This document shows positions 26,192 to 35,146 of a DNA stretch of 64,000 nt, in pieces. The stretch covers positions 1,118,730 through 1,182,729 of the forward strand of contig NZ_LMQH01000011.1 in NCBI RefSeq assembly GCF_001424105.1, read 5' to 3'. How positions within the stretch are numbered: position 1 is the stretch's first letter; every line of letters starts with the position of its first letter. The notes under the pieces are model-generated. The model was given only the letters and a program-made list of their open reading frames with translations, ran no database searches and was not told the DNA's origin. Source of the DNA: Chryseobacterium sp. Leaf394 (GTDB lineage Bacteria; Bacteroidota; Bacteroidia; Flavobacteriales; Weeksellaceae). A program made the translations under genes and the position numbers.

Positions 26192-27151
26192 ATGAAAGTT
26201 TTAGCAAACGACGGTTTAGATCAGTCTGGAATTGATGCATTAACCGAAAAAGGCTTTGAGGTGATTACCGCAAAAGTTCCTCAGGAATTTCTTTTAGATT
26301 ACATCAACGAGCACAAAATCCGTACAGTTTTGGTGAGAAGTGCGACACAGGTAAGAAAAGATATCATCGACAATTGTCCGTCACTGGAAATCATAGGAAG
26401 AGGTGGAGTAGGAATGGATAATATCGACGTAGATTATGCAAGAGAAAAAGGAATTCATGTAATCAACACGCCTTCTGCTTCTTCAGAATCTGTTGCTGAA
26501 CTGGTTTTTGCACATCTTTTCTCAGGAGCAAGATTTTTGCAGGATTCAAACAGAAAAATGCCTTTGGTGGGAGATACTGAGTTTGCTTCTCTTAAAAAAG
26601 CATACGCTGCAGGTATTGAATTAAAAGGAAAAACCATCGGAATTGTTGGGATGGGAAGAATAGGTCAGGAAGTGGCGAAAATCGCTTTAGGTCTTGGAAT
26701 GAGAGTGATCGCTGCCGATAATATGGTAGGAAAAGCGAGCATTAAAGTGACTTTTTACAACAACCAGTTCATCAATGTTGAAATTGAAACTGAACCATTG
26801 ATTGAAGTTCTGAAACATGCAGATTTTATTACTCTTCACGTTCCGGCTCAAAAAGAAGGTTTTATGATTGGAAAGTCTGAGTTTGATATGATGAAAAACG
26901 GTGTTGCAATTGTAAACTGTTCAAGAGGTGGTGTGATCGATGAAGCTGCTTTGATTGAAGCTTTAGATTCAGGGAAAGTAAGATTTGCCGGTCTGGATGT
27001 TTTTATCAATGAGCCAACGCCATCGAAAGAAATTATCAACCATTCTAAAATTTCTGTGACGCCTCATACAGGTGCTTCAACACTGGAAGCTCAGGACAGA
27101 ATCGGACTTTCTCTGGCAGAGCAGATTACAAGCATTTTACAGATTCAGTAA
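26192..27151 (+). CDS. D-2-hydroxyacid dehydrogenase, probable 3-phosphoglycerate dehydrogenase
   Basis: This 319-residue NAD-dependent enzyme shows the catalytic Arg block GRGGVGMDNIDVDYA, the Rossmann motif GIVGMGRIGQEVAKIA near 151, the Arg/Glu region NCSRGGVIDEAAL and the catalytic His in TPHTGAST. It lacks the C-terminal ACT domain of E. coli SerA, as many bacterial forms do. Serine biosynthesis (3-phosphoglycerate oxidation) is the likely role, but related enzymes use lactate or other hydroxyacids. No serC lies next to it. A strong bidirectional terminator follows. Confidence 0.85.
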   Translation: MKVLANDGLDQSGIDALTEKGFEVITAKVPQEFLLDYINEHKIRTVLVRSATQVRKDIIDNCPSLEIIGRGGVGMDNIDVDYAREKGIHVINTPSASSESVAELVFAHLFSGARFLQDSNRKMPLVGDTEFASLKKAYAAGIELKGKTIGIVGMGRIGQEVAKIALGLGMRVIAADNMVGKASIKVTFYNNQFINVEIETEPLIEVLKHADFITLHVPAQKEGFMIGKSEFDMMKNGVAIVNCSRGGVIDEAALIEALDSGKVRFAGLDVFINEPTPSKEIINHSKISVTPHTGASTLEAQDRIGLSLAEQITSILQIQ

Positions 27152-27175
27152 ATTTGAATCTTTGGGAATAAAGAA

Positions 27176-27205
27176 AAACGCCGCAAAAATTTTGCGGCGT
27201 TTCTT
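27176..27205. terminator. Bidirectional terminator
   Basis: The GC-rich stem AAACGCCGC / GCGGCGTTT around an AAAAATTTT loop, with A and T runs outside, separates the convergent dehydrogenase gene and mscL. Confidence 0.85.
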
Positions 27206-27209
27206 ATTT

Positions 27210-27599
27210 TTATAAAGTATTTTTTGATTTCAGTAAATCTCTGATTTCCATCAATAATTTTTGGTCTTCAGTAGGTCCGGCTGGAGCTTCAATCGGAGCA
27301 TCTTCTTTTTTGCTCAAACTCGCAATTCCTTTTATAAGCATAAATAAAACAAATGCTACAATTAAGAAGCTGATAACGGAAGAAAGGAAATTTCCGTACT
27401 TCACACCGTTCCATGAAAGTTCAGCAATGTTTTTTACGTTGGCTTTTTCAAGTGCCGGATTCAGCAACAGCGGAGTAATGATGTCATCAACGAATGATTT
27501 TACAATAGCACTGAACGCCGCACCGATAATTACACCGACTGCAAGATCAACAACGTTTCCTTTGAAAGCAAAATCTTTAAAGTCTTTTACAAATCCCAT
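27210..27599 (-). CDS. mscL: Large-conductance mechanosensitive channel
   Basis: This 129-residue inner-membrane channel opens under membrane tension to relieve osmotic shock. The N-terminal helix MGFVKDFKDFAFKGNVVDLAVGV... opens TM1 with the family's KGNVVDLAVGVIIG block; TM2 is FLIVAFVLFMLIKGI; a cytoplasmic helix ends the protein. The ATG at 27599 is preferred over an upstream start at 27638 because it matches MscL N-termini and the -7 element overlaps the longer form. Confidence 0.94.
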   Translation of the reverse strand: MGFVKDFKDFAFKGNVVDLAVGVIIGAAFSAIVKSFVDDIITPLLLNPALEKANVKNIAELSWNGVKYGNFLSSVISFLIVAFVLFMLIKGIASLSKKEDAPIEAPAGPTEDQKLLMEIRDLLKSKNTL

Positions 27600-27626
27600 A
27601 ATTTTTATTTTTTTAAATGTTTTGCA

Positions 27627-27634
27627 CAAAAGTA
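27627..27634 (-). promoter_or_regulatory. Candidate -7 element TACTTTTG for mscL
   Basis: Minus-strand match to TAnnTTTG, 27 nt before the mscL ATG at 27599; supports the shorter start. Confidence 0.55.
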
Positions 27635-27735
27635 TCATTTAAAAATAATAATATTAAATCTTTTGGGTATTTTTTTGCTTTAAACGATCAATAATTTTAA
27701 ATAATTATGGTTAAATTTATTAAAAATAGTCCGTT

Positions 27736-29250
27736 ATGAAAATTTTCACTACTGAAAACATCAGATCTGCAGATCAGTATACGATTCAAAATGAGCCGGT
27801 TTCGTCTGTTAATTTAATGGAAAGGGCAGCACAATCCTGTACCGAATGGATTACTTTAAAATGTAAAAACCACACAAAATTCGCAGTTTTCTGCGGAAAA
27901 GGAAATAACGGTGGAGATGGTTTTGCAATTGCCAGACTTCTGTATCTGAAAGGTTTCGATGTGGATGTTTTAATTGATAAAGCAAATTCTAAATTTTCAG
28001 ACGATGCATTAATTAATTTAAAAAGATTAAAAGAGATTTCAGGAATAACACTGCATGATTTCAGTGAAACTGACGAATTTGATTTCGAAAAAACTGTGAT
28101 TATTGATGCACTTTTCGGAACAGGTTTATCCAGAAATTTAGATGGGATCTATAAAGATTTAATTGAAAATTTAAATAAGAAAATCAGTCCTAAAATCTCG
28201 ATAGATATTCCGTCAGGGATGTTTTCAGATCAGTTGAACGGTCCGAATGATGTAATTTTTAAAGCAGATTACACCTTGACTTTTCAGTTTTGGAAAAAGA
28301 CTTTCCTTCATCCCGAAACCGGAGTTTTCGCAGGAAAAGTGGTCGTTTTAGATATAAAATTATCTCAGGAATTTATTGATCAGACTCAGACGGATGATTT
28401 TGTGATTGATGATGCTTTAATTTTAAAAATATTTAAACCAAGACAGGAATTTGCGCACAAAGGAACTTATGGTAAATCCATCATTGTTGGCGGAAGTTAC
28501 GGGAAAATCGGCGCAGCAGTTTTAGCGACGAAATCGGCTTTGAGAACGGGCTCGGGTCTAACTTTTGTGCTGGCTCCGAATTGTGGTTATGAAATTCTCC
28601 AGACGAATTGTCCTGAAGCGATGTTCATAAATGGTGGAGAAAATTACATCAGCAGAATTGATGAGCAGGAAAAAGCAATCTACGGAATCGGTCCCGGTTT
28701 GGAAACGGAGAAAGAAACGGAAAATGCACTTTTGGAATTTCTCAAAAACCACCAATCTCCGTTAATTTTAGATGCAGACGCTTTGAATATCATATCACAA
28801 GACGAAAATTATTTAAAATTAATTCCAAAAAAATCCATCATTACACCACATCCCAAAGAATTCGAAAGGCTTTTTGGCAAGACCGAAAATTCTGTGGAAA
28901 GATCAGGATTAGCCAAGACAAAAGCCAAAGAGTTAGAGATTTATATTGTTTTAAAAGATCATCACACACAGGTCCTCACTCCAAACGGTCAGGTTTATTA
29001 TAATGTTACAGGAAATTCAGGTATGGCAAAAGGCGGAAGCGGCGATATTCTCACGGGAATAATTACCTCACTTTTGGCACAGAAATATTCTTCTGAAGAA
29101 GCCGCAATTTTAGGTGTCTGGCTTCACGGGAAAGCTGCAGATTTAGCCGCAGAAAAATATTCAAGAGAAGCGATGCAGCCCACAGATGTGATTGATGAAA
29201 TCGGAAATGTATTTCTCTACTTAAACAAAAAAGCCACAACTCAGTTGTGA
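27736..29250 (+). CDS. nnr: Bifunctional NAD(P)H-hydrate repair enzyme (epimerase/dehydratase)
   Basis: This 504-residue cytoplasmic enzyme repairs hydrated NADH and NADPH. The N-terminal epimerase domain (about 1-220) has FCGKGNNGGDGFAIAR, IIDALFGTGLSR and SIDIPSGMFSD. The C-terminal ADP-dependent dehydratase domain (about 230-500) has GTYGKSIIVGGSYGKIGAA, TPHPKEFERL and the ATP-site block GMAKGGSGDILTGII. The two-domain form is the common bacterial arrangement. Its last codons form half of a hairpin that may terminate the convergent lgt transcript. Confidence 0.93.
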   Translation: MKIFTTENIRSADQYTIQNEPVSSVNLMERAAQSCTEWITLKCKNHTKFAVFCGKGNNGGDGFAIARLLYLKGFDVDVLIDKANSKFSDDALINLKRLKEISGITLHDFSETDEFDFEKTVIIDALFGTGLSRNLDGIYKDLIENLNKKISPKISIDIPSGMFSDQLNGPNDVIFKADYTLTFQFWKKTFLHPETGVFAGKVVVLDIKLSQEFIDQTQTDDFVIDDALILKIFKPRQEFAHKGTYGKSIIVGGSYGKIGAAVLATKSALRTGSGLTFVLAPNCGYEILQTNCPEAMFINGGENYISRIDEQEKAIYGIGPGLETEKETENALLEFLKNHQSPLILDADALNIISQDENYLKLIPKKSIITPHPKEFERLFGKTENSVERSGLAKTKAKELEIYIVLKDHHTQVLTPNGQVYYNVTGNSGMAKGGSGDILTGIITSLLAQKYSSEEAAILGVWLHGKAADLAAEKYSREAMQPTDVIDEIGNVFLYLNKKATTQL

Positions 29251-29254
29251 CTTT
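29229..29254 (-). terminator. Probable terminator of lgt inside the end of nnr
   Basis: The stem AAAG-CACAACT / AGTTGTG-CTTT with one mismatch is followed by TTTTTTG on the minus strand. It overlaps the nnr stop codon and lies 64 nt past the lgt stop. Confidence 0.55.
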
Positions 29255-29317
29255 AAATTAAAATATTTTCAAAGCTAAAAACAATGAGCCAAAAGCTAAT
29301 TGCCAAATGCCAGGAGC

Positions 29318-30571
29318 TTACTCCGGTTTTCCGTTTTCTGCTTCTGTAATTCTGTTGTTTTTAGAATAAATCATAATGACAACTCCTGCAATCATAAAAG
29401 GAATTGAGAGCACCTGTCCGGTATTTAAACTTCCGATGGAAATATATTCTTTTCCCTGTGGCTCTTTCAAAAATTCTACGAAGAATCTGATGGCCCAGAG
29501 TATAATAAAGAATAAACCAAATAGCCATCCCTGCTGATATTTTTTGTCAGTCTTTTTGTATAAAATCCAAAGCAAGACAAAGAGAAGAAGATAACCGATT
29601 GCTTCAAAAAGCTGTCCCGGATATCTTGGAACTGTTATACCATACTCATCGCTCATCTGAGGGAAAAGAATAGCAAAAGGTGAGTTGGGATCAACCTGTT
29701 TTCCGATAATTTCTGAGTTGAAAAAGTTTCCTAATCTTACGAAAGCACCACCCAAAGAAACCACAATTCCCAATCTGTCATACACCCAGAACGGATTTTT
29801 CTTAATAATTTTAAATGAATAATAAAGTGTGGTGAAAATCAAGGCTATCGTTGCTCCGTGGCTTGCCAATCCTGAAAAACCGGTAAATTCCAGTTCAGGT
29901 TTTGTTTTGATCGGAAGAAATACGCTGAGGAAATCTTCTCTGAAAAGTTCGCTCTGATAGAAAATAACGTGACCTAATCTCGCGCCCAAAATGGTTCCCA
30001 GCAAAGTCCATGTAAAAAGTGGATCAAGATATTTTTGGTTAACGTTATCAATGTCAAATATTTTTTTCATTAAAATATATCCGAAACCAAAAGCAATAAC
30101 AAACATCAAACTGTAGTAGTGCAGCGTAAAGGAGCCGATGTGAATTCCCACTGCAGGATCCCATATTTTATAAGTGGTCTCCAGTGAAGTCTGATCTGCT
30201 TCTGTCAGAGGCTTTGAAGATTTTAGGACATATTTAAAATCTGCCTTATTTTGAGTAGGTTTAAAATCTTTATTTAAAAACTGATATCCGTTTTTCTGAA
30301 GAACGATAAATGCGTTGTCATAAAATTCGTCCCATCCGTTTTTTCCTTCAAGATTGGCTTTGTTGACGATGATCAGACTGTTTGAAGCATTTTTCCCTGC
30401 AAAATCAGCAAAGGTTTTGGCATCAGTTGTTGAAAATACTTTTACCGGAACAGATTGGCTGTTCACAATCAGATTGGCATCAGAAACGCCGTCAGGATAA
30501 TTCTGTGCAAAAATATTCTGAACAAAAAACGCAAAGATGATCAGATAAACTCTAAAGAATATAGTATTCAT
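29318..30571 (-). CDS. lgt: Prolipoprotein diacylglyceryl transferase with N-terminal exported domain
   Basis: This 417-residue inner-membrane enzyme attaches diacylglycerol to the lipobox Cys of prolipoproteins. The Lgt part (about residues 137-410) has HYYSLMFVIAFGFG, GARLGHVIFYQ, FSGLASHGATIAL, the signature GAFVRLGNFFNSEIIGK, and RFFVEFLKEPQ. It is preceded by a signal peptide (MNTIFFRVYLIIFAFFVQNIFAQ) and ~110 soluble residues not present in classical Lgt (about 290 residues), so the N-terminus is an extra periplasmic domain. yidD lies 19 nt upstream on the same strand, so both may be co-transcribed. Confidence 0.92.
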   Translation of the reverse strand: MNTIFFRVYLIIFAFFVQNIFAQNYPDGVSDANLIVNSQSVPVKVFSTTDAKTFADFAGKNASNSLIIVNKANLEGKNGWDEFYDNAFIVLQKNGYQFLNKDFKPTQNKADFKYVLKSSKPLTEADQTSLETTYKIWDPAVGIHIGSFTLHYYSLMFVIAFGFGYILMKKIFDIDNVNQKYLDPLFTWTLLGTILGARLGHVIFYQSELFREDFLSVFLPIKTKPELEFTGFSGLASHGATIALIFTTLYYSFKIIKKNPFWVYDRLGIVVSLGGAFVRLGNFFNSEIIGKQVDPNSPFAILFPQMSDEYGITVPRYPGQLFEAIGYLLLFVLLWILYKKTDKKYQQGWLFGLFFIILWAIRFFVEFLKEPQGKEYISIGSLNTGQVLSIPFMIAGVVIMIYSKNNRITEAENGKPE

Positions 30572-30590
30572 TATAAAAATGTTTTTAGCA

Positions 30591-30839
30591 TTAGTGGTTG
30601 CATTTTGGGGGAACGGGATCGTAGCCGCTTCCGCCCCAGGGATGGCATTTTGAAATTCTTTTTACACCGAGCCAAAATCCTTTAAAGATGCCGTGAACCT
30701 GCAGTGATTCTACCATATAGTGCGAACAGGTAGGCTCGTAACGGCAATTTTTTGGAAGTAATGGCGAGATAAACCATTGGTAAAATTTGATGAGAATTAC
30801 CAGAGGAAATGTGATGATTTTATTAAATGAAAGTTTCAA
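30591..30839 (-). CDS. yidD: Membrane protein insertion efficiency factor YidD
   Basis: This 82-residue protein of the YidD family helps YidC and Sec insertion. The conserved block [15 protein letters not shown] and the tail [14 protein letters not shown] are clear; an amphipathic N-terminal segment ([17 protein letters not shown]) precedes them. A TTG start at 30839 is chosen because it gives the usual family length; the frame is open much further upstream (30983) but that part has no YidD similarity and contains a -7 element. lgt follows 19 nt downstream. Confidence 0.85.
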   Translation of the reverse strand: MKLSFNKIITFPLVILIKFYQWFISPLLPKNCRYEPTCSHYMVESLQVHGIFKGFWLGVKRISKCHPWGGSGYDPVPPKCNH

Positions 30840-30846
30840 AACATTG

Positions 30847-30854
30847 CAAAAGTA
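30847..30854 (-). promoter_or_regulatory. Candidate -7 element TACTTTTG for yidD
   Basis: Minus-strand match to TAnnTTTG followed by C; it ends 7 nt before the proposed TTG start at 30839, implying a very short leader and excluding the longer frame. Confidence 0.5.
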
Positions 30855-30988
30855 GGGTAAAAAATTGAAATTTAGTTTAAATTTGTTTGAAGTTTCGGGC
30901 AGTAAACCGGTGTTTCGCCGGATAAAATTATACGTTTGTCGATTCTGTTTTACTTTCAATAAATATTTTAAATTCAAATACAAAAATC

Positions 30989-32266
30989 TTGAATCACAAC
31001 ACGCCTTTAGCAGAAAGATTAAGACCGAAAACCTTAGATGAAGTTTTAGGGCAGGAACACCTTACCGGAGAAAAAGGTACCATCAGAAAAATGCTCGAAA
31101 ACGATGCACTGAATTCTCTCATTCTCTGGGGGCCGCCGGGTACAGGGAAAACTACATTGGCAGAAATCATTTCAGAAAAATCAGGAAGGAAATTTTTTAA
31201 GCTTTCAGCGGTTTCTTCAGGAGTGAAAGATGTGCGCGATGTGATTGAAGATGCCAAGAAGCAAAATCTTTTTTCAGGGAAATCTCCGATACTTTTTATT
31301 GATGAAATTCACAGATTCAACAAATCTCAGCAGGATTCTCTTCTTCATGCTGTGGAAAAAGGCTGGGTCGTTTTGATTGGTGCGACGACCGAAAATCCGA
31401 GTTTTGAGGTTGTTTCGGCATTGCTGTCACGAAGTCAGGTTTATATTTTGAAGGCATTGAGCTATGATAAACTGGAAGAACTTATTGACATTGCTACAGC
31501 GAGATTTAATAAAGACGAAAATTCTGATTTTGTTATAAAAGAAAAAGAGGCTTTCATTCAATATTCTGGGGGAGATGGGAGAAAGCTGATTAATTCTGTG
31601 GAATTGGTTTTAAATCAGTTTAAAAATTCTGCAAACAAAGAAATTTCAAACGAAGATGTCATGTCGGTGCTTCAGGAAACGATGGCGCTTTATGATAAAA
31701 ACGGAGAGCAGCATTACGATATTATTTCAGCTTTTATCAAATCGATGCGGGGAAGTGATCCGAATGGGGCGGTGTACTGGCTGGCAAGAATGATTGCGGG
31801 AGGTGAGGATATTAAATTTATCGCCAGAAGAATGCTGATTCTGGCTTCGGAAGATATTGGTTTGGCAAATCCAAATGCTTTGGTGATTGCGAACAACTGT
31901 TTTCAGGCTATTAACGTAATTGGAAATCCGGAAGCGAGAATTTTGCTCAGTGAAACAGCAATTTATCTTGCGGTATCCCCGAAAAGCAACTCTGCTTACA
32001 TGGCAATCAACGAAGCGCTGGCTTTTGTAAAGAAAACCGGAAATCTTCCTGTTCCCTTACATTTAAGAAATGCCCCGACAAAACTGATGAAAGATCTGGA
32101 TTATGGTAAAGAGTACAAATATGCGCATTCATTTGAAGGCAATTTTGTAGATCAGGATTTTTTACCTGAAGAAATTAAAGATGTGAAATTCTATGAACCG
32201 GGAAATAACGCAACTGAAAAGAAAATCTACGACGAACTTAAGAAAAAGTGGAATAATAAATATTAA
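30989..32266 (+). CDS. rarA: Replication-associated recombination protein A (AAA+ ATPase)
   Basis: This 425-residue RarA/MgsA/WRNIP1 family ATPase acts at stalled forks. The N-terminus [20 protein letters not shown] is diagnostic; Walker A is [15 protein letters not shown] near 48-62 and Walker B is [19 protein letters not shown] near 102. The C-terminal tetramerisation part includes [26 protein letters not shown]. The start is a TTG at 30989, needed to include the conserved N-terminal [10 protein letters not shown]. The gene is divergent from yidD. Confidence 0.94.
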   Translation: MNHNTPLAERLRPKTLDEVLGQEHLTGEKGTIRKMLENDALNSLILWGPPGTGKTTLAEIISEKSGRKFFKLSAVSSGVKDVRDVIEDAKKQNLFSGKSPILFIDEIHRFNKSQQDSLLHAVEKGWVVLIGATTENPSFEVVSALLSRSQVYILKALSYDKLEELIDIATARFNKDENSDFVIKEKEAFIQYSGGDGRKLINSVELVLNQFKNSANKEISNEDVMSVLQETMALYDKNGEQHYDIISAFIKSMRGSDPNGAVYWLARMIAGGEDIKFIARRMLILASEDIGLANPNALVIANNCFQAINVIGNPEARILLSETAIYLAVSPKSNSAYMAINEALAFVKKTGNLPVPLHLRNAPTKLMKDLDYGKEYKYAHSFEGNFVDQDFLPEEIKDVKFYEPGNNATEKKIYDELKKKWNNKY

Positions 32267-32268
32267 AA

Positions 32269-32295
32269 AAGGATATTCAAAATGAATATCCTTCC
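32269..32295 (-). terminator. Terminator of the small exported protein gene
   Basis: A perfect 11-bp stem AAGGATATTCA / TGAATATCCTT with a 3-nt loop is followed on the minus strand by TTTTTTAATA. It also sits just after rarA but has a weak T tract in that direction. Confidence 0.75.
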
Positions 32296-32320
32296 TAAAA
32301 ATATCTAATATGGCAATTTT

Positions 32321-32764
32321 TTATTTCTTTGGGCTGGTAATAACCAATGTTTTTTTACCGTTGTAATCCTTCACTTCTGAATTCTCCATCAAATTGGCGA
32401 AAATATTAATTTTGGTATCATTAAATTCATATCCGTCAATTACAACAGGCGTTTCTGCAGCTAAACCATTTTGCTCATTAAGTGCCGCAAGGCTAATGAA
32501 GTCAAGCGTACCATATTCTTTTTTAAATTTCACAGAAGCCAAACCGTTTTCAGCGAGAAAACTGAATTTTTTCAGATCCTGAGGCAGAGCAGCAGAATTT
32601 TTAAACATATTTACGCTTTGAACATACTGTTTATTGGCATCAAACATGGCAACAGTTCCTACATTTCCATTGGCAATAGCAAATTTAGTGGAAGGATTTT
32701 TCTGTGCAAAAACACTTACTGAAGCTACTAAAAGTAGAGAATATAGAATTTTTTTCATAATCAA
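32321..32764 (-). CDS. Small exported protein of unknown function
   Basis: This 147-residue protein has a signal peptide (MKKILYSLLLVASVSVFAQ); two candidate starts, 32764 and 32758 (MIMKK), differ by two residues. The mature part is beta-rich (KFAIANGNVGTVAMFDANK, KKTLVITSPKK) without a family I recognise. It is probably periplasmic. It stands alone on the minus strand with its own terminator. Confidence 0.72.
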   Translation of the reverse strand: MIMKKILYSLLLVASVSVFAQKNPSTKFAIANGNVGTVAMFDANKQYVQSVNMFKNSAALPQDLKKFSFLAENGLASVKFKKEYGTLDFISLAALNEQNGLAAETPVVIDGYEFNDTKINIFANLMENSEVKDYNGKKTLVITSPKK

Positions 32765-33032
32765 AAATTATATCATTTAAATACGTGATAAATGTACATA
32801 AATTTTGATTAATATCCATAATAATTATAAATATTTCTAAATATCATTGTGGTAACAGGAAAAACAGATGACAGAATAAATGGAGATGGGATATACTTTG
32901 TTAATAACATAATATATTTTTAATGAGTTACTTAAGTGAAATTATTTTTTCTCTCTGTTACCGCCACTTTCTCCATTTGAATCAGATATTTATCAGATTT
33001 AATTCAAACCAAAATTCTCATATGCATCAGAT
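32765..33032. other. 268-bp AT-rich gap between two minus-strand genes
   Basis: No gene is seen. The gap holds two inverted matches in interleaved order: GGTAACAG (32851) with CTGTTACC (32955), and AAATGGAGA (32878) with TCTCCATTT (32970). No DnaA boxes of the TTATCCACA type are visible although dnaA is nearby. Confidence 0.6.
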
Positions 33033-33452
33033 TTATTCATTCTCAGTCTTCCATTCCTGCTGAATAAATGACATCAGAAAATCAGGGCATTTGATAACTC
33101 TCCCTGATTCTGCGTCCAAAAAGAAAAGAGTTGTCTTCGCATCGGTAATTTTAACATTCTGCGCATTGAAGATCTCATATCTAAACTCTATCTTTACTCC
33201 CGGAAGTTTTTCAATATAGGTATGAATTGTCAATTCTTCATCGTAAAAAGCTGGTTTTAAATATTTAATACTGTATTCTGAAACCGGAAGCCAAATTCCT
33301 TTTTTTTCGATGTCATTATATGAGATTCCTATGCTTCGGAAAAGTTCCACTCTTGCAACTTCCAGATACTCTGCATAGTTGCCGTAATAGACATATTTCA
33401 TAGGGTCAGTTTCTCCGTAACGTACTCGTAATGAGTGTGTTGTATGTATCAT
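33033..33452 (-). CDS. Acyl-CoA thioesterase, 4HBT/YbgC-like
   Basis: This 139-residue hotdog-fold protein has the 4-hydroxybenzoyl-CoA thioesterase block RVRYGETDPMKYVYYGNYAE with the catalytic-type Asp. The ATG at 33452 is chosen because the homologous N-terminus starts with the IHTTHSLRVRYGETD strand; an upstream in-frame start at 33509 adds a low-complexity, AT-rich stretch unlikely to be coding. The substrate is probably a short or medium acyl-CoA or acyl-ACP. The gene is divergent from dnaA. Confidence 0.87.
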   Translation of the reverse strand: MIHTTHSLRVRYGETDPMKYVYYGNYAEYLEVARVELFRSIGISYNDIEKKGIWLPVSEYSIKYLKPAFYDEELTIHTYIEKLPGVKIEFRYEIFNAQNVKITDAKTTLFFLDAESGRVIKCPDFLMSFIQQEWKTENE

Positions 33453-33589
33453 TTTTAGGTCTTTTTTATACATACAAATATATTTTTTAATAATCAATAG
33501 GTGCAACATTTTTTTTTAAAAAGAAAATAAGTGACCTTTGCTGTCCACCTTTTTTAACGACTAACTACACAATATCAGGGCATAAAAAA

Positions 33590-35044
33590 ATGAAAGAAAA
33601 TTTGATGATGACATGGCAGAATTGCCTCCAGTTTATGAGAGATAATCTCAATGCGGCTGAGGATAATTCTGATTTGAAGAAACTTGAAAAATCCTTCGAC
33701 TTACTTTTCGACAAAGTGCAGCCGGTTTCGTTGGTTGACAACAATCTTACGCTGATGGTGCCGAGCGATTTTTACAAAGAATATATTGAAGATAACTACC
33801 TGTCTCTACTTTCTGCAGCCCTGAAGAAATATATTGGCAAAGGCGTTAAACTTTGGTATTCTGTGATGGAAAACAAGCCGGCAGGACAGGAGAAACCCGT
33901 TACCATGAACATGAAAGGCAAAACAGTTGCTACACCAAAAGTGCAGGAGACTATGCCTCAGGGTTTTTCAGGAAATATTGTAAATCCGTTTGTAGTTCCG
34001 GGTATCAAAAAAGTAAATATTGATTCAAATCTTAAAGCTGATTTTTCTTTTGATAATTATGTAGAAGGAGAGAGCAATAAATTTGCTTCCACTGTGGCAA
34101 AATCTATCGCAAAGAGACCTGGTGCAACGGCATTCAACCCATTATTTTTATACGGTGGTTATGGTGTTGGTAAAACTCACCTGGGACAGGCCGTTGGACT
34201 TGAAGTAAAAAGCCAGTTTCCTGATAAAGTTGTTCTTTACCTTTCATCAGAGAAATTTATACAGCAGTTTATTTCAGCTGCAAAAGCGCATAAGCAGACA
34301 GAGTTTGCCAATTTTTACCAGATGGTGGATGTACTGATTATTGATGATATCCAGTTCCTTTCGGGGAAATCTGCTACTCAGGACAGTTTCTTCCATATTT
34401 TTGATTATTTACATCAGAATGGGAAGCAGATTATCCTTACTTCAGATAAAGCTCCGGTGGATATTATGGATATTCAGGACAGAATTGTATCCCGTTTCAA
34501 ATGGGGACTTTCTGCAGAAATCAAATCTCCGGATCTTGAAACCAGAAAGCAGATTATCGTAGACAAATTAAGCAGGGACGGAATTGTTCTTACGGATGAC
34601 ATGCTCGATTTCCTCGCTTCTGAAGTGAAAACAAACGTAAGAGAACTGATTGGTGTTATCAATTCAGTGATTGCTTACTCTACAATTTATAAATCCGATT
34701 TAAGTCTTGAACTTTTAAAGGAAACAATCAATAAGATTGCAGCCAATCAGAAAAAAATCATCAATATTCCTTATATTCAGGAAGTTGTATGTGATTATTT
34801 CGGAATTAAAAGAGAGCAGCTTCTATCTAAAACAAGAAAAAGAGAAATTGCACTTCCAAGACAGTTGGCAATGTATTTTGCTAAAGAATATACTAACTCT
34901 ACATTTACAAAAATCGGTGAAGAAATGGGAGGGAAGGACCACTCAACCGTAATGTACGCCTGCGAAACCATAAAAGACGTTTCGAAGATTGATAAAGAAG
35001 TGAAAAAATACGTGAAAGATCTTACTGAGCGAATTAAACATTAA
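33590..35044 (+). CDS. dnaA: Chromosomal replication initiator DnaA
   Basis: This 484-residue AAA+ initiator binds oriC and opens it. Domain I (about 1-85) starts ENLMMTWQNCLQFMRDNL; a short linker follows; domain III has Walker A GGYGVGKTHLG near 184-194 and Walker B VLIIDDIQFLSG near 246; domain IV carries the DnaA signature GGKDHSTVMYACET near 448. ATG at 33590 is accepted; MMTWQ at residue 6 would also fit. No clear DnaA boxes lie in the flanking gaps, so oriC is not placed here. A hairpin terminator follows. Confidence 0.95.
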   Translation: MKENLMMTWQNCLQFMRDNLNAAEDNSDLKKLEKSFDLLFDKVQPVSLVDNNLTLMVPSDFYKEYIEDNYLSLLSAALKKYIGKGVKLWYSVMENKPAGQEKPVTMNMKGKTVATPKVQETMPQGFSGNIVNPFVVPGIKKVNIDSNLKADFSFDNYVEGESNKFASTVAKSIAKRPGATAFNPLFLYGGYGVGKTHLGQAVGLEVKSQFPDKVVLYLSSEKFIQQFISAAKAHKQTEFANFYQMVDVLIIDDIQFLSGKSATQDSFFHIFDYLHQNGKQIILTSDKAPVDIMDIQDRIVSRFKWGLSAEIKSPDLETRKQIIVDKLSRDGIVLTDDMLDFLASEVKTNVRELIGVINSVIAYSTIYKSDLSLELLKETINKIAANQKKIINIPYIQEVVCDYFGIKREQLLSKTRKREIALPRQLAMYFAKEYTNSTFTKIGEEMGGKDHSTVMYACETIKDVSKIDKEVKKYVKDLTERIKH

Positions 35045-35067
35045 GATTTTTTTTAAATTAAATACAG

Positions 35068-35098
35068 AAATGAAGGATAGATTTATTCTTCATTTTTT
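35068..35098 (+). terminator. Terminator after dnaA
   Basis: The stem AAATGAAG / CTTCATTT with a 12-nt loop and a T run lies 24 nt after the dnaA stop. Confidence 0.7.
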
Positions 35099-35105
35099 AT
35101 TTTTG
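35098..35105 (+). promoter_or_regulatory. Candidate -7 element TATTTTTG for the phosphatase gene
   Basis: A TAnnTTTG match within the T run of the dnaA terminator, followed directly by the heptamer array; transcription would start inside the array. Confidence 0.5.
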
Positions 35106-35110
35106 TAAAA

Positions 35111-35145
35111 TATCAAATATCAAATATCAAATATCAAATATCAAA
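35111..35145. repeat. Heptanucleotide array, 5 units plus a start-codon unit
   Basis: Five perfect TATCAAA units are followed in phase by TATGAAA (35146-35152), a one-base variant that contains the ATG start of the phosphatase gene. Confidence 0.95.
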
Positions 35146-35146
35146 T

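Noticed and set aside
33453..33589. oriC next to dnaA
   Set aside because: No cluster of TTATCCACA-type boxes is visible here or in the gap at 32765-33032.
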